Shown here one piece after another: positions 35,037-42,908 of a DNA stretch of 64,000 nucleotides (its first letter is position 1; every line of letters starts with the position of its first letter). Origin of the DNA: Mitsuokella jalaludinii DSM 13811 (lineage in GTDB: Bacteria > Bacillota > Negativicutes > Selenomonadales > Selenomonadaceae); assembly GCF_000702905.1 (NCBI RefSeq), contig NZ_JNKR01000001.1, positions 1-64,000 on the forward strand. The letters are read 5' to 3'. The position numbers and the translations under genes are program-made. The notes under the pieces were generated by a model. The model saw only the letters and a program-made list of their open reading frames with translations, had not been told where the DNA came from and made no database searches.

Positions 35037-36329
35037 TCAGCTGTCTATGCCGATGGCCTTGTCGACATCTTTGTAGAAGCTCTTGAAGATCTTGCGCAGG
35101 GCGTTGGCGTAGCGGTCGTCATCTTCTGCCGCGAGGCTGCACGAGAGCACAACGCGGCCCGTGCGCGAGTCGACGAGCGAGAGGTCGGCCGCCGCGCGGT
35201 ACCAGAAGCGGTAGTAGCCGTAGGAATCCGTGACCTCGGTCTTATAGTAGACGCGCTTGCCCTTGTGCTCATTTCCCTTGTCGTCGTACCACTTGAATTC
35301 CTCTTCGCGGTCCTTCACCGCGCTCGTCGAGGCTGTCGGCGGACACCAAGTCTCACCGCGCGCGTAGTCCGTGATGGCACCCGTCACGTAGTAGCGGCCG
35401 CCTTTCGGCGCGTAGTCGGCCTTGACGCGCCGGAGGTCGTCGCCCGCCTCGTCCTTGTAGGCGTAGTAGATTGTCTTGATCGCGAATTCATCCTGCGAAG
35501 CGCTCCACGGCAATTCGAGATTGCGGAAGCCGAGCGTCGGCGCACCGGCCGGCACATCCCGGTCGCGGTCCTTCTTGAGGCGGTTCCAGTCGCCCGTGAA
35601 ATTCTTGGCGATCTGGTCGAAGGCGTGCCACTGGTCGACTCCGTAGTTGCGGTAATAGTCAATGAGCGTCATGGCCTCCTTGCCCGTCGCCGCGTCGTAG
35701 AGGCGAAAGTCCATGTCGAGCATCTGCAGTGTGGAGTCATGCGCGGGGATCAGGTGATTGGCGTACCAGCTGTGGTAGTTGCACTTCGACTTGTCGCCTT
35801 GCGGGCCGTTCTCGATGTCGTAGTACGATTCCATCTTGACCGTCGTCCATGTCGCCGGCGAGTGGTCGACGCGCTCCTGCTCGTAGCGGATATGCGGCAA
35901 GAGATATCCCTCCGCGCCCGTCGTGTCGTAGACGGCCTTCGCGCGGTCTGCCTCGCTGTCGAAGTGGCGCAAGAGTTCGCGGTAAGCAGGATCGTCGCGC
36001 AGGATCTCGCGCTTCTCGCGCTTCTTGTCGGCCGCCTTCGCGTCGCCCGGATCCTCGAACTTCATGAAGTTCGTCCGCTTGATGCGCTTGTTGATGCGCT
36101 TCGCGAGAGCGGCGTTGTAGCCCTGGAACTGGTCGACACGGCCATCCGGTTCACCCAGGTAGCGTATCGGGAACAGGACGACCTTCTTAAAAGACTTCGC
36201 CTGAACCTCCGCACTCTCATCCATCCAGATATTGCCCGCCGCCTCAGACGACACGGGCTGCGCGAGCGAAAGCGCCGCCATCAGGCAACCTAGCGCCAAG
36301 CCGCGCAGCATTCCCTTCTTCCCCATCAT
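35037..36329 (-). CDS. Exported hypothetical protein, last gene of the five-gene operon
   Basis: 430 residues from the ATG at 36329 (GGAGGAG site). The signal peptide is GLALGCLMAALSLAQPVSSE. The mature part opens with a strand-turn KKVVLFPIRYLGEPDGRVDQ like the N-terminal strands of periplasmic TolB-N/CsgG-type domains, then has long charged helices. It carries RIYDAATGKEAMTL-like wording and near the end SLVDSRTGRVVLSCSLAAED. That phrase (VDxxTGxVV) recurs in three other genes of this operon, hinting at one shared fold. No lipobox. Function unknown; probably periplasmic or outer-membrane associated. Confidence 0.78.
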   Translation of the reverse strand: MMGKKGMLRGLALGCLMAALSLAQPVSSEAAGNIWMDESAEVQAKSFKKVVLFPIRYLGEPDGRVDQFQGYNAALAKRINKRIKRTNFMKFEDPGDAKAADKKREKREILRDDPAYRELLRHFDSEADRAKAVYDTTGAEGYLLPHIRYEQERVDHSPATWTTVKMESYYDIENGPQGDKSKCNYHSWYANHLIPAHDSTLQMLDMDFRLYDAATGKEAMTLIDYYRNYGVDQWHAFDQIAKNFTGDWNRLKKDRDRDVPAGAPTLGFRNLELPWSASQDEFAIKTIYYAYKDEAGDDLRRVKADYAPKGGRYYVTGAITDYARGETWCPPTASTSAVKDREEEFKWYDDKGNEHKGKRVYYKTEVTDSYGYYRFWYRAAADLSLVDSRTGRVVLSCSLAAEDDDRYANALRKIFKSFYKDVDKAIGIDS

Positions 36330-36363
36330 TCCATCTCCTCCGATTCTCTCAGATGGCCTGCTC

Positions 36364-37011
36364 TCACATGGCCTGCTTGAACTGCGCCGCAAGGTTGGTC
36401 GCCGCATCCTCTATGGCTTCAGCAATGGCGTCTTCCTCGCCGCTGTCGTGGCGCTGCCAGACAGCGTTGTAGGCGAGCTCTGCCTTGCGGCGCGAGTCGG
36501 CCTTCGTCACGAAGACAATGGCCCCCGTGTGCGCGTCCATGACGCGCAGGGATAGCTCGGCGTGGACCGTCTTGTCACGGCCCGATAGGCCGAGCGCGCC
36601 GCTCTGCGCCTTGACCTTGCCGAGCGTCGTCAGGTAGCCGAAGACATAGTAGTCGGCCTTGCCCGCCAGCTCCGGCACGATGTCGCCCGCACCGAGCGCC
36701 TCGACAAAGGCGGCCTCATCGCAGCGCGCTTTTGTCGACTGCGCGCCGAAGTCGTAGAGGTCGAACTTCGCCTCGCCCGCGAGCTCTGCGGTCAGCTGCT
36801 CGCGCGCGACCGTCAAGATCTCGGGCAGCGGCTCCTTGAGGTCCGTCAGCGTGATGTCCGTCTTCTGGACGCGGCTCGTGAAGCCGACGATGGCGACGCG
36901 CGGCTTGGCGGCCTCCGCCGTCAGGCTGCCGAAGGCGAGGACGGCCGTCAAGGCAAGCAGCATGGCCGCAAGGCAGAGCCTGCCTTTCTCAATGAACCAA
37001 CGATGTGCCAT
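36364..37011 (-). CDS. Exported CsgG/LpoB-like protein, fourth gene of the operon
   Basis: 215 residues with a signal peptide (LCLAAMLLALTAVLAFGSLTA). The mature start KPRVAIVGFTSRV and later LRVMDAHTGAIVFVTKADSRRKAEL match the layout of CsgG/LpoB-like domains, where a first beta strand (VAIxxF) and a DxxTG turn are signatures. In between is a helical segment with ADYYVFGYLTTLGKVK, the usual 'is it a known value' strand. The start overlaps the previous gene by 23 bp. No lipidated Cys. Function unknown. Confidence 0.75.
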   Translation of the reverse strand: MAHRWFIEKGRLCLAAMLLALTAVLAFGSLTAEAAKPRVAIVGFTSRVQKTDITLTDLKEPLPEILTVAREQLTAELAGEAKFDLYDFGAQSTKARCDEAAFVEALGAGDIVPELAGKADYYVFGYLTTLGKVKAQSGALGLSGRDKTVHAELSLRVMDAHTGAIVFVTKADSRRKAELAYNAVWQRHDSGEEDAIAEAIEDAATNLAAQFKQAM

Positions 37012-37843
37012 TGCCCTTCACCTCATCCAGTCCGTGCTTCTTGACATCGTCGGCGATGTCCTTGGCCGACGTCTCCATGACCTCGCCGAGCAGAGTATCG
37101 ACATCCATGCCCTTGCCCGTCTTGCCGAGGCCGAAGTTGACCATCTGCGCCGTCTTCTTGTTCTCGATGTGCTTCTCGTAGACGCGGCCCGTCCTGGCGT
37201 TGACGAGGTAGTAGTCGAGCGAGGCGCTGAGCTTCTTGCCCTTCGTCTCGCGCTCCGTATGCGTCGCGAAGATGCTGTGCTTGAGGCGCACATCGAAGTC
37301 CTTGAGGTTGACGAAGAGCATGTAGTCGGCACCGTACTTCGCGGCAATGGCTGCGGCCGTGCGCTGCTTGTCCGGCGAGAGGCGGTAGACCTGCGTGCTC
37401 TTTTTCCAAGCGGCCAGTCGCTCCTCCTGATGGAAGTAGGCGCGGCCCATCGCCAGGTCCGCATAGTGCGCGAGCTTGGCCGCCGTGTAGCCGCGGTCGA
37501 ACTGATGGCCGTGGACGATGGCGTCCATGTGGATCTCCGACAGTTCCGCCGCCTCATCGCCGCTGCCGATCGCGTCGTGGCGGCCCTCCTCGTTCGTGAG
37601 GTCAGCTCGCCCGCTGACGGCAATGCCCTGCTGACGCAGGGCCTCGGCCAGCTTGTCGACAAACGTCGCGCAGGCATCCGCCTTGAGCTCATAGTCACCG
37701 TAGCTCTGCACCTCGCCGACAAAGACGCTGTCCCCTGCCGGCGTGCCGCCGAAAAGGCCGGCAGCCTGGGCAGGCGTGCCCGTCAGTGGTAGGGCAAAGA
37801 GAAGGGCCGCGAGCAGGAATACATTCTTCCATGAAATCTGCAT
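36989..37843 (-). CDS. Exported hypothetical protein, third gene of the operon
   Basis: 284 residues with a signal peptide (VFLLAALLFALPLTGTPAQA). The mature protein has DACATFVDKLAEALRQQGIA, a helix after the first strand as in TolB-N-like domains, AAKYGADYMLFVNLKDFDVR in the middle, and DYYLVNARTGRVYEKHIENK, again the xxARTGRVY turn seen in its neighbours. The spacing of these elements repeats that of the CsgG-like gene. It overlaps the next gene's start. Function unknown. Confidence 0.75.
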   Translation of the reverse strand: MQISWKNVFLLAALLFALPLTGTPAQAAGLFGGTPAGDSVFVGEVQSYGDYELKADACATFVDKLAEALRQQGIAVSGRADLTNEEGRHDAIGSGDEAAELSEIHMDAIVHGHQFDRGYTAAKLAHYADLAMGRAYFHQEERLAAWKKSTQVYRLSPDKQRTAAAIAAKYGADYMLFVNLKDFDVRLKHSIFATHTERETKGKKLSASLDYYLVNARTGRVYEKHIENKKTAQMVNFGLGKTGKGMDVDTLLGEVMETSAKDIADDVKKHGLDEVKGNGTSLVH

Positions 37844-37885
37844 CGATTATCCTCCGTCAACACACGATAAACACGACACATGCGC

Positions 37886-38563
37886 TCAGCGCTTCGATTT
37901 CTTCGCGCCCACCCTGCCGTCCATGCGCGCGAGCAGGCCGCGCGGGCCGTCGACGGCATCCGAGATGGCGTCTTCGAGCGCTTCATTGACCTGTTCCTTG
38001 TCGACCTCTTCCGTGCCAATGCGGATGAGGCCGAGCGGTGCCTTGACGAGCGTGTTGTTCTTGCGCGAGCGGCCCGTCGCCGCGAGCACGACCTGGCCCG
38101 TCTCTGTGTCGACGAGGCGCAGGCTGACGGTCGCCGTGACCTGGGCGCGCTTCGTGCCCGCGCCGACGACCGTCGTCTCCGAGCGGCGCGTCGTCACGCC
38201 GATGATGCTGCCCATGAGCAAGTACTGCGCGCCGTACTGATTGCCGATGGCAGGCGCCGTATCCTCATCGACGAGCCCGGATAAATCATGCGCGTACTCA
38301 TCGGTCAGCGCGCGTTGGCGCGTCCGGTCCAGCAGCTTGAAGCGGCCGCTGTCCAATAAGTCCGTATAGATGTACTCGACGGCTGCACCCATTTCGTCGC
38401 GGTCCCAGTCGGGCGAGATGAGTCCCCGATTCTCAAGCGGCAGGATGCCGACAGTCGGATGGCTCTTGAGACTGGCGGCCATGCACGTGCCCGCCATGAG
38501 TGCAAAGCACATGAACAGCACAGCGATGATGCGCCCGAGCCTGCTTCTCGTTCTCTCTATCAT
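37886..38563 (-). CDS. CsgG-family exported protein, second gene of the operon
   Basis: 225 residues with a signal peptide (IIAVLFMCFALMAGTCMAAS); the Cys near the end is not in a good lipobox. The CsgG/HfaB-like core is clear: TVGILPLENRGLISPDWDRD, a helix YIYTDLLDSGRFKLLDRTR, then YGAQYLLMGSIIGVTTRRSE and VSLRLVDTETGQVVLAATGR. CsgG-type proteins make outer-membrane secretion rings or act as peptidoglycan-synthesis activators. This is the most family-like member of the operon. Confidence 0.82.
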   Translation of the reverse strand: MIERTRSRLGRIIAVLFMCFALMAGTCMAASLKSHPTVGILPLENRGLISPDWDRDEMGAAVEYIYTDLLDSGRFKLLDRTRQRALTDEYAHDLSGLVDEDTAPAIGNQYGAQYLLMGSIIGVTTRRSETTVVGAGTKRAQVTATVSLRLVDTETGQVVLAATGRSRKNNTLVKAPLGLIRIGTEEVDKEQVNEALEDAISDAVDGPRGLLARMDGRVGAKKSKR

Positions 38564-38604
38564 AAAGATGCCCCTCTCTTTGACCGATCACTCTTATCTT
38601 TCGC

Positions 38605-39471
38605 TCACCATTCCTGGGTGCCAGCTTCCGACCCGAGATGGCGGAACTTCTCCTCGAGGCGCTCCGCGGCCTTAGAAGAAGCCTTCTCGACGGCCTTGCT
38701 CCTGGCCATCGCCTCGCTCGTGCCGACGCCCTTTGCCGTCGTGGTGAAGGTGCCGACGACTTCGCCCGTCGCGGTGCGGATGACATTGACCGTCAGGCGC
38801 GCGCGACCCGACTTGAGCTGCGTCTTGCGGTAGCTGCCGTCCTCGCCGTCGGGCAGCGAGATGTCCGTGGCCTGCGACTCGACGCTGCCGAGCACGAGGT
38901 AGTCGGCACCGAGCGACTGTCCGGCCGCCGTGCGCGAAGAAGCACTGACGAGGCCGCTGAGGTCGAGGCCCGCCGTGCGCTCTGAGGCGACAACATGCGA
39001 GAAGCCGAGCTCGAGCAGCTTGGAATCGAGCGCCGACTCCGCTGCGCGGTCGTGACCGCCGTCCGCTTCGCGCACCACGACGGCAATGCGCGGGTCATTG
39101 AGCATCATGATCATGCTGAGGTTGTTCATGAGCTGTGCATCGGGACTCGTGTCGACATCGATGCGGGCGCGCAGGTGGACAAAGCCGCCCTGCTGCTCCT
39201 TCGCAAGGATCTCGGTCCCCGTGACGAAGCCCTGTGCCTTCGTGTAGATCTGGTCGAGTTTCACGGCCGCGTTCTCGACGAGCGTGCGCGAGTCGATGAA
39301 GGTACCCGCGACCTGCTCGACGGCCGCGCGCGAAGCGTCGATCAGTGCCGCGCGCTCATCCGCGCCGACACCGTCGACGACGACCGACTGCGCCGCTGCC
39401 GACGCACTCAGCAGGAAGAGCGCCGACACCGTCAGCAGGCCGCGCTCGATAAGTCTCTTGAATCGCTCCAT
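38605..39471 (-). CDS. FlgT-like exported protein, first gene of the operon
   Basis: 288 residues with a signal peptide (GLLTVSALFLLSASAAA). Residues about 30-100 read like the N-terminal domain of flagellar assembly protein FlgT (ALIDASRAAVEQVAGTFIDS, then NAAVKLDQIYTKAQGFV), and the second half has a CsgG-like arrangement with SLGADYLVLGSVESQ and TVNVIRTATGEVVGTFTTTA. FlgT in Vibrio helps fix the flagellar H-ring at the outer membrane. No flagellar gene is near, so a general outer-membrane or cell-wall assembly role is more plausible. Its promoter is about 50 bp upstream. Confidence 0.8.
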   Translation of the reverse strand: MERFKRLIERGLLTVSALFLLSASAAAQSVVVDGVGADERAALIDASRAAVEQVAGTFIDSRTLVENAAVKLDQIYTKAQGFVTGTEILAKEQQGGFVHLRARIDVDTSPDAQLMNNLSMIMMLNDPRIAVVVREADGGHDRAAESALDSKLLELGFSHVVASERTAGLDLSGLVSASSRTAAGQSLGADYLVLGSVESQATDISLPDGEDGSYRKTQLKSGRARLTVNVIRTATGEVVGTFTTTAKGVGTSEAMARSKAVEKASSKAAERLEEKFRHLGSEAGTQEW

Positions 39472-39522
39472 TTCTTCCTCCGTTCTCTGATTCTCTCCTA
39501 ATCTTCATCTTCGATAAAATTT

Positions 39523-39552
39523 ATTATATCCTCATATGGCTCATTTCGCAAA
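39523..39552 (-). promoter_or_regulatory. Promoter of the five-gene exported-protein operon
   Basis: TATAAT on the minus strand at 39523-39528 with a TTTGCG-like -35 at 18 bp. The operon's first ATG follows about 50 bp later, behind GGAGG. Confidence 0.5.
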
Positions 39553-39558
39553 TAAAGA

Positions 39559-39587
39559 AAGTCTCCCGCACGTTGTGCAGGAGACTT
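39559..39587 (-). terminator. Terminator after the ZnuA-type gene
   Basis: AAGTCTCC-GCAC pairs with GTGC-GGAGACTT and is followed by T-runs on the minus strand. Confidence 0.85.
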
Positions 39588-39606
39588 CCCCCAGGCCCAA
39601 GTACGC

Positions 39607-40503
39607 TTACTGCAGCGCCTCCTTGAGCACCTCCATATTCTTTTTCATCGCCGTGATGTAGGCGTCCATCGCCTCTTCGTTGGCCTCACCCGTGACGACC
39701 GGGTCGAGCTCGTACATCTTCGCGCCCGTCTCGCTCGCAATCGTCTGCGCGGCGGTCGGCGAGTACTGCGGCTCCGTGAAGAGCACCTTGACAGGCAGCG
39801 CGTTGACCTTGGCGACCGTCTCCTCGAGCTCGTGCGGCGTCGGCTCCGTGCCCGGCTCGCGCTCGATGACGCTGATGATGTTGAGCTTGAACTCCTTCGC
39901 GAGGTACGGGAATGCCTCGTGGAACGTCACGATATCCCTGTGCGGCAGGTTGTCGAGCTCCTTGTGCATCTCCTCGCGCAGGGCCGTGAGCTTCGTGACG
40001 TAGTCGAGCGCATTCTTGCGGTAAGCGTCGGCGTGCTCCGGGTCCGCCTCACAGAGCTGCGAGGTGATGGCCTCGACTTGCGCGATGTTGTAGGTCACGC
40101 TGAGCCAGACATGCGGGTTGACCTCGTCGCCGTCCTTGAGGAAGTTGATGTCGTCCGACTTCGAGGCGTCGATGATCTTGAGGTTCTTCTGCTGCTTGAT
40201 GACCTTGTCGAGGAAACTCTCCATGCCCGCGCCATTGACGATGAACGCATCGGCTTTCTCGAGCGTCTTCATGTCCTCCGTCGTCAGCTGGTAGTCGTGC
40301 AGGCAGCCCGTCTGCGGCTTCGTCATGTTGACGACCTCGACGCCGTCGACGCCCTTCGTGATGTTGATGGCATCGATGTACATCGGGTAGAACGACGTGA
40401 CGATGCGGAACTTCTTGTCGTGGCCGCTCTGCTGCTGTGTGCCGCAGCCAGCTGCACCCAGAGCCAGCAGCACGAGCAGCATGGCAATAAGGATTCGTTT
40501 CAA
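39607..40503 (-). CDS. Zinc/manganese ABC transporter substrate-binding lipoprotein (ZnuA/AdcA type)
   Basis: 298 residues from the TTG at 40503, chosen because AGGAGGG sits six bases before it. The lipobox is LGAAGC. The cluster-9 fold is readable, with metal ligands spread through the chain: an early HDYQLTTEDMK His, NPHVWLS, TFHEAFPYLAKEF and a C-terminal Asp in LDPVVTGE. The short length and absence of a His-rich loop leave zinc versus manganese open. No permease or ATPase gene is adjacent, so it must work with a transporter encoded elsewhere. It has its own promoter and terminator. Confidence 0.9.
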   Translation of the reverse strand: MKRILIAMLLVLLALGAAGCGTQQQSGHDKKFRIVTSFYPMYIDAINITKGVDGVEVVNMTKPQTGCLHDYQLTTEDMKTLEKADAFIVNGAGMESFLDKVIKQQKNLKIIDASKSDDINFLKDGDEVNPHVWLSVTYNIAQVEAITSQLCEADPEHADAYRKNALDYVTKLTALREEMHKELDNLPHRDIVTFHEAFPYLAKEFKLNIISVIEREPGTEPTPHELEETVAKVNALPVKVLFTEPQYSPTAAQTIASETGAKMYELDPVVTGEANEEAMDAYITAMKKNMEVLKEALQ

Positions 40504-40544
40504 AAGATTCCCTCCTGTTCGCATTACATTGAAATATCTTCTCA

Positions 40545-40573
40545 ATTATAAAGGACAAGCTCTGCGCTGTCAA
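40545..40573 (-). promoter_or_regulatory. Promoter of the ZnuA-type gene
   Basis: TTGACA, a 17-base spacer and TATAAT, a perfect sigma-70-type promoter on the minus strand, 42 bp before the start. I see no clear Zur box. Confidence 0.85.
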
Positions 40574-40577
40574 GAAA

Positions 40578-40604
40578 AAGAGGCCGCCACATGGGCAGCC
40601 TCTT
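40578..40604 (-). terminator. Terminator after mmdC
   Basis: AGAGGC-GCC and GGGC-GCCTCT form a hairpin directly after the mmdC stop, with A/T-runs on both sides. It also overlaps the -35 region of the next promoter. Confidence 0.75.
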
Positions 40605-40623
40605 CCTTTATCGCTCGATTGGC

Positions 40624-41031
40624 TCAGCCAAGGATCACAAGCGATTCCTTGACCTTGACATTCTGGCCAGCTTCGACGTTGACGGCCTTGACCGTGCCGT
40701 CTGCATCGGCCGTGATCTCATTCTGCATCTTCATGGCCTCGAGGACGAGCAGCACTTCGCCAGCCTTGACGCTCTGGCCTTCTTCGACAACGACCTTGAC
40801 GATCTTGCCCGGCATCGGCGCGTCGATGGAGTGCTCACCGGCACCTGCTGCAACAGCTTCCTTGGACTTGACCGGTGCAGCCTTCGGTGCCTCGACCTTC
40901 GGAGCGGCAACCTTCGGCGTCACTTTCGGTGCGGCGATTTTCGGTGCAGCAGCCTGCGGGGCGCCGTCCTTGACTTCCTCAATCTCTACCTCATACGAGA
41001 TGCCGTTGACCTTGATGTTGAACTTTTTCAT
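40624..41031 (-). CDS. mmdC: Biotin carboxyl carrier subunit (methylmalonyl-CoA decarboxylase gamma)
   Basis: 135 residues. The N-terminal strand [20 protein letters not shown] is followed by an Ala/Pro/Lys linker (about 25-60) and a biotinyl domain with the attachment motif EAMKMQNE. The length and the flexible linker are those of sodium-pump decarboxylase gamma chains. It carries CO2 on biotin from MmdA. It is the third gene of mmdA-mmdE-mmdC. It could also serve the separate biotin carboxylase at 22.5 kb. Confidence 0.9.
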   Translation of the reverse strand: MKKFNIKVNGISYEVEIEEVKDGAPQAAAPKIAAPKVTPKVAAPKVEAPKAAPVKSKEAVAAGAGEHSIDAPMPGKIVKVVVEEGQSVKAGEVLLVLEAMKMQNEITADADGTVKAVNVEAGQNVKVKESLVILG

Positions 41032-41112
41032 GAAATGTTTCCTCCAACCTGTATCATCTTTCGATTATCCGATCATCGATTCCCTGAACCGACTCTAGCG
41101 CTTGCTATTGTC

Positions 41113-41268
41113 TCAGCGTCTGCCGCCGCGCGCGGAGAGCGACCATTCATTGCTGCTGCGGCGGATGCGCAGCGCAACGACCTTGTGCTCCGGCGTTGTC
41201 ATCATCTGGATGGCAGCCGCGATCGCAGCGACGACTTCCGGCTTGACACCTCTTACATCAAATCTCAT
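41113..41268 (-). CDS. mmdE: Methylmalonyl-CoA decarboxylase epsilon-like small subunit
   Basis: 51 residues, too short for many gene callers. The ATG at 41268 has GGAGG upstream. The sequence RFDVRGVKPEVVAAIAAAIQ and the later ALRIRR-SNEWSLSARGGRR match the C-terminal part of the delta/epsilon chains of sodium-pump decarboxylases, where Veillonella MmdE stabilises the complex. It has no membrane segment. Position between mmdA (20 bp) and mmdC (81 bp) supports the call. Confidence 0.75.
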   Translation of the reverse strand: MRFDVRGVKPEVVAAIAAAIQMMTTPEHKVVALRIRRSSNEWSLSARGGRR

Positions 41269-41288
41269 CTTTAGCCTCCGAATCCAAA

Positions 41289-42818
41289 TCAAAGCGGGAT
41301 ATTGCCGTGCTTCTTCGCCGGGCCTACCTCGCGCTTGCTCGCGAGCGCATTGAAGGCCGTGATGAGCAGCGGGCGCGTCTCCTTCGGCTCGATGACCATG
41401 TCGACGTAACCGCGCTCTGCGGCGAGGTACGGCGTCGAGAAGTCGTCGATGTACTGCTGCGTCTTGGCTTCCTTGTCCGGATCGCGGCGGAAGATGATGT
41501 TGGCCGCGCCCGACGGACCCATGACGGCAATCTCAGCCGACGGCCAGGCCATGACCTGATCCGAGCCAAGCTCGTGGCAGCACATGGCGATGTAGGCACC
41601 GCCGTACGCCTTGCGCGTGATGACCGTGACCTTCGGCACCGTCGCCTCGCTGTAGGCGTAGAGCATCTTCGCGCCGTGGCGGATGATGCCCGTGTGCTCC
41701 TGGTTGACGCCCGGCAGGAAGCCCGGGACGTCGACGAGCGTCAAGAGCGGGATGTTGAAGGCATCGCAGAAGCGGACGAAGCGCGCCGCCTTATCGGACG
41801 CATCGACGTCGAGGCAGCCCGCCATGACCTTCGGCTGGTTGGCGACGATGCCGACGACCTTGCCGTCGAGGCGCGCGTAGCCGATGACGATGTTCGTCGC
41901 AAAGAGCTTCTGGATCTCGAAGAACTCGCCGTCATCGACGAGCGAGCGGATGACTTCCTTCATGTCGTATGGCATGTTCGGATTGTCCGGCACGATGGAG
42001 TTGAGGCTCTCATCCTGGCGGTCCGGGTCGTCCGTCGGCTCGACAGCAGGCGCGTTCTCGAGGTTGTTGCTCGGCAGGTACGAGAGCAGCTCGCGAATCT
42101 TCGCGATGCAGTCGTCCTCGTCCTCGCAGGCGAAGTGCGCGACGCCCGAGCGCGTGCTGTGCGTGATGGCGCCGCCGAGCTGCTCCGGCGTGACTTCCTC
42201 AGCCGTGACCGACTTGATGACGGCCGGGCCCGTGATGAACATCTGGCTCGTGTTCTTGACCATGAAGATGAAGTCCGTGATGGCCGGGCTGTAGACAGCG
42301 CCGCCCGCGCACGGTCCCATGATGACCGAGATCTGCGGGATGACGCCCGAAGCGGCCGTATTGCGGAAGAAGATGCCGCCGAAGCCTGAGAGCGCGTCGA
42401 CGCCCTCCTGGATGCGGGCACCGCCCGAATCATTGATGCCGATGCACGGAGCGCCCATCTTGAGCGCGAGATCCTGGACCTTCCAGATCTTGTGGGCGTG
42501 CTTCTCGCCGAGGCTGCCGCCCGAGACGGTGAAGTCCTGTGCGTAGGCGTAGATCAGACGGCCGTCGACCGTGCCGTAGCCCGTGACGATGCCGTCGCCC
42601 GGCATGTCCTTCTTGTCCATGCCGAAGTTCGAGCAGCGGTGCTTGACGAACATATCGAGCTCGACGAAAGAATTCTCGTCAAAAAGCTTCTCGAGGCGCT
42701 CGCGCGCCGTGTATTTTCCCTGAGCATGCTGTTTCTCAACGCGAGCGGCGCCACCACCCTGACGGATGTGCTCCTTCATCGCGTTCATCTGAGCGATTTT
42801 TTCCTGAACGCTTGCCAT
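41289..42818 (-). CDS. mmdA: Methylmalonyl-CoA decarboxylase alpha subunit (carboxyltransferase)
   Basis: 509 residues; transfers the carboxyl of (S)-methylmalonyl-CoA to the biotin carrier, yielding propionyl-CoA. Carboxyltransferase N- and C-domains are typical, with KMGAPCIGINDSGGARIQEG, MGPCAGGAVYSPAITDFIFM and TLVDVPGFLPGVNQEHTGII. It can belong to the Na+-pumping decarboxylase, to a methylmalonyl-CoA:pyruvate transcarboxylase or to propionyl-CoA carboxylase; the neighbours mmdE and mmdC favour the decarboxylase. The membrane beta subunit and delta chain are missing from this locus. A candidate Rex site lies upstream. Confidence 0.9.
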   Translation of the reverse strand: MASVQEKIAQMNAMKEHIRQGGGAARVEKQHAQGKYTARERLEKLFDENSFVELDMFVKHRCSNFGMDKKDMPGDGIVTGYGTVDGRLIYAYAQDFTVSGGSLGEKHAHKIWKVQDLALKMGAPCIGINDSGGARIQEGVDALSGFGGIFFRNTAASGVIPQISVIMGPCAGGAVYSPAITDFIFMVKNTSQMFITGPAVIKSVTAEEVTPEQLGGAITHSTRSGVAHFACEDEDDCIAKIRELLSYLPSNNLENAPAVEPTDDPDRQDESLNSIVPDNPNMPYDMKEVIRSLVDDGEFFEIQKLFATNIVIGYARLDGKVVGIVANQPKVMAGCLDVDASDKAARFVRFCDAFNIPLLTLVDVPGFLPGVNQEHTGIIRHGAKMLYAYSEATVPKVTVITRKAYGGAYIAMCCHELGSDQVMAWPSAEIAVMGPSGAANIIFRRDPDKEAKTQQYIDDFSTPYLAAERGYVDMVIEPKETRPLLITAFNALASKREVGPAKKHGNIPL

Positions 42819-42862
42819 TAAAATCCTCCTATACGAGTTATGAGCATAGTTCTGCCCTCTTA

Positions 42863-42880
42863 TTGTGCACTATTTCACCC
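42863..42880 (-). promoter_or_regulatory. Candidate Rex operator before mmdA
   Basis: The 18 bp TTGTGCACTATTTCACCC follow the Rex consensus TTGTGAA-N4-TTCACAA at 11 of 14 fixed positions. It lies 45-62 bp before the mmdA start, where a TTGCAA -35-like hexamer is also found, and the rex gene is only 1.8 kb away. Not experimentally proven. Confidence 0.5.
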
Positions 42881-42908
42881 AAAATTGCAAGCTGATACTA
42901 AATTCTGG

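Noticed and set aside
40501-40575. Zur box at the ZnuA-type promoter
   Set aside because: No TCGTAAT-like inverted repeat or equivalent was found; only the sigma-70-type promoter is supported.
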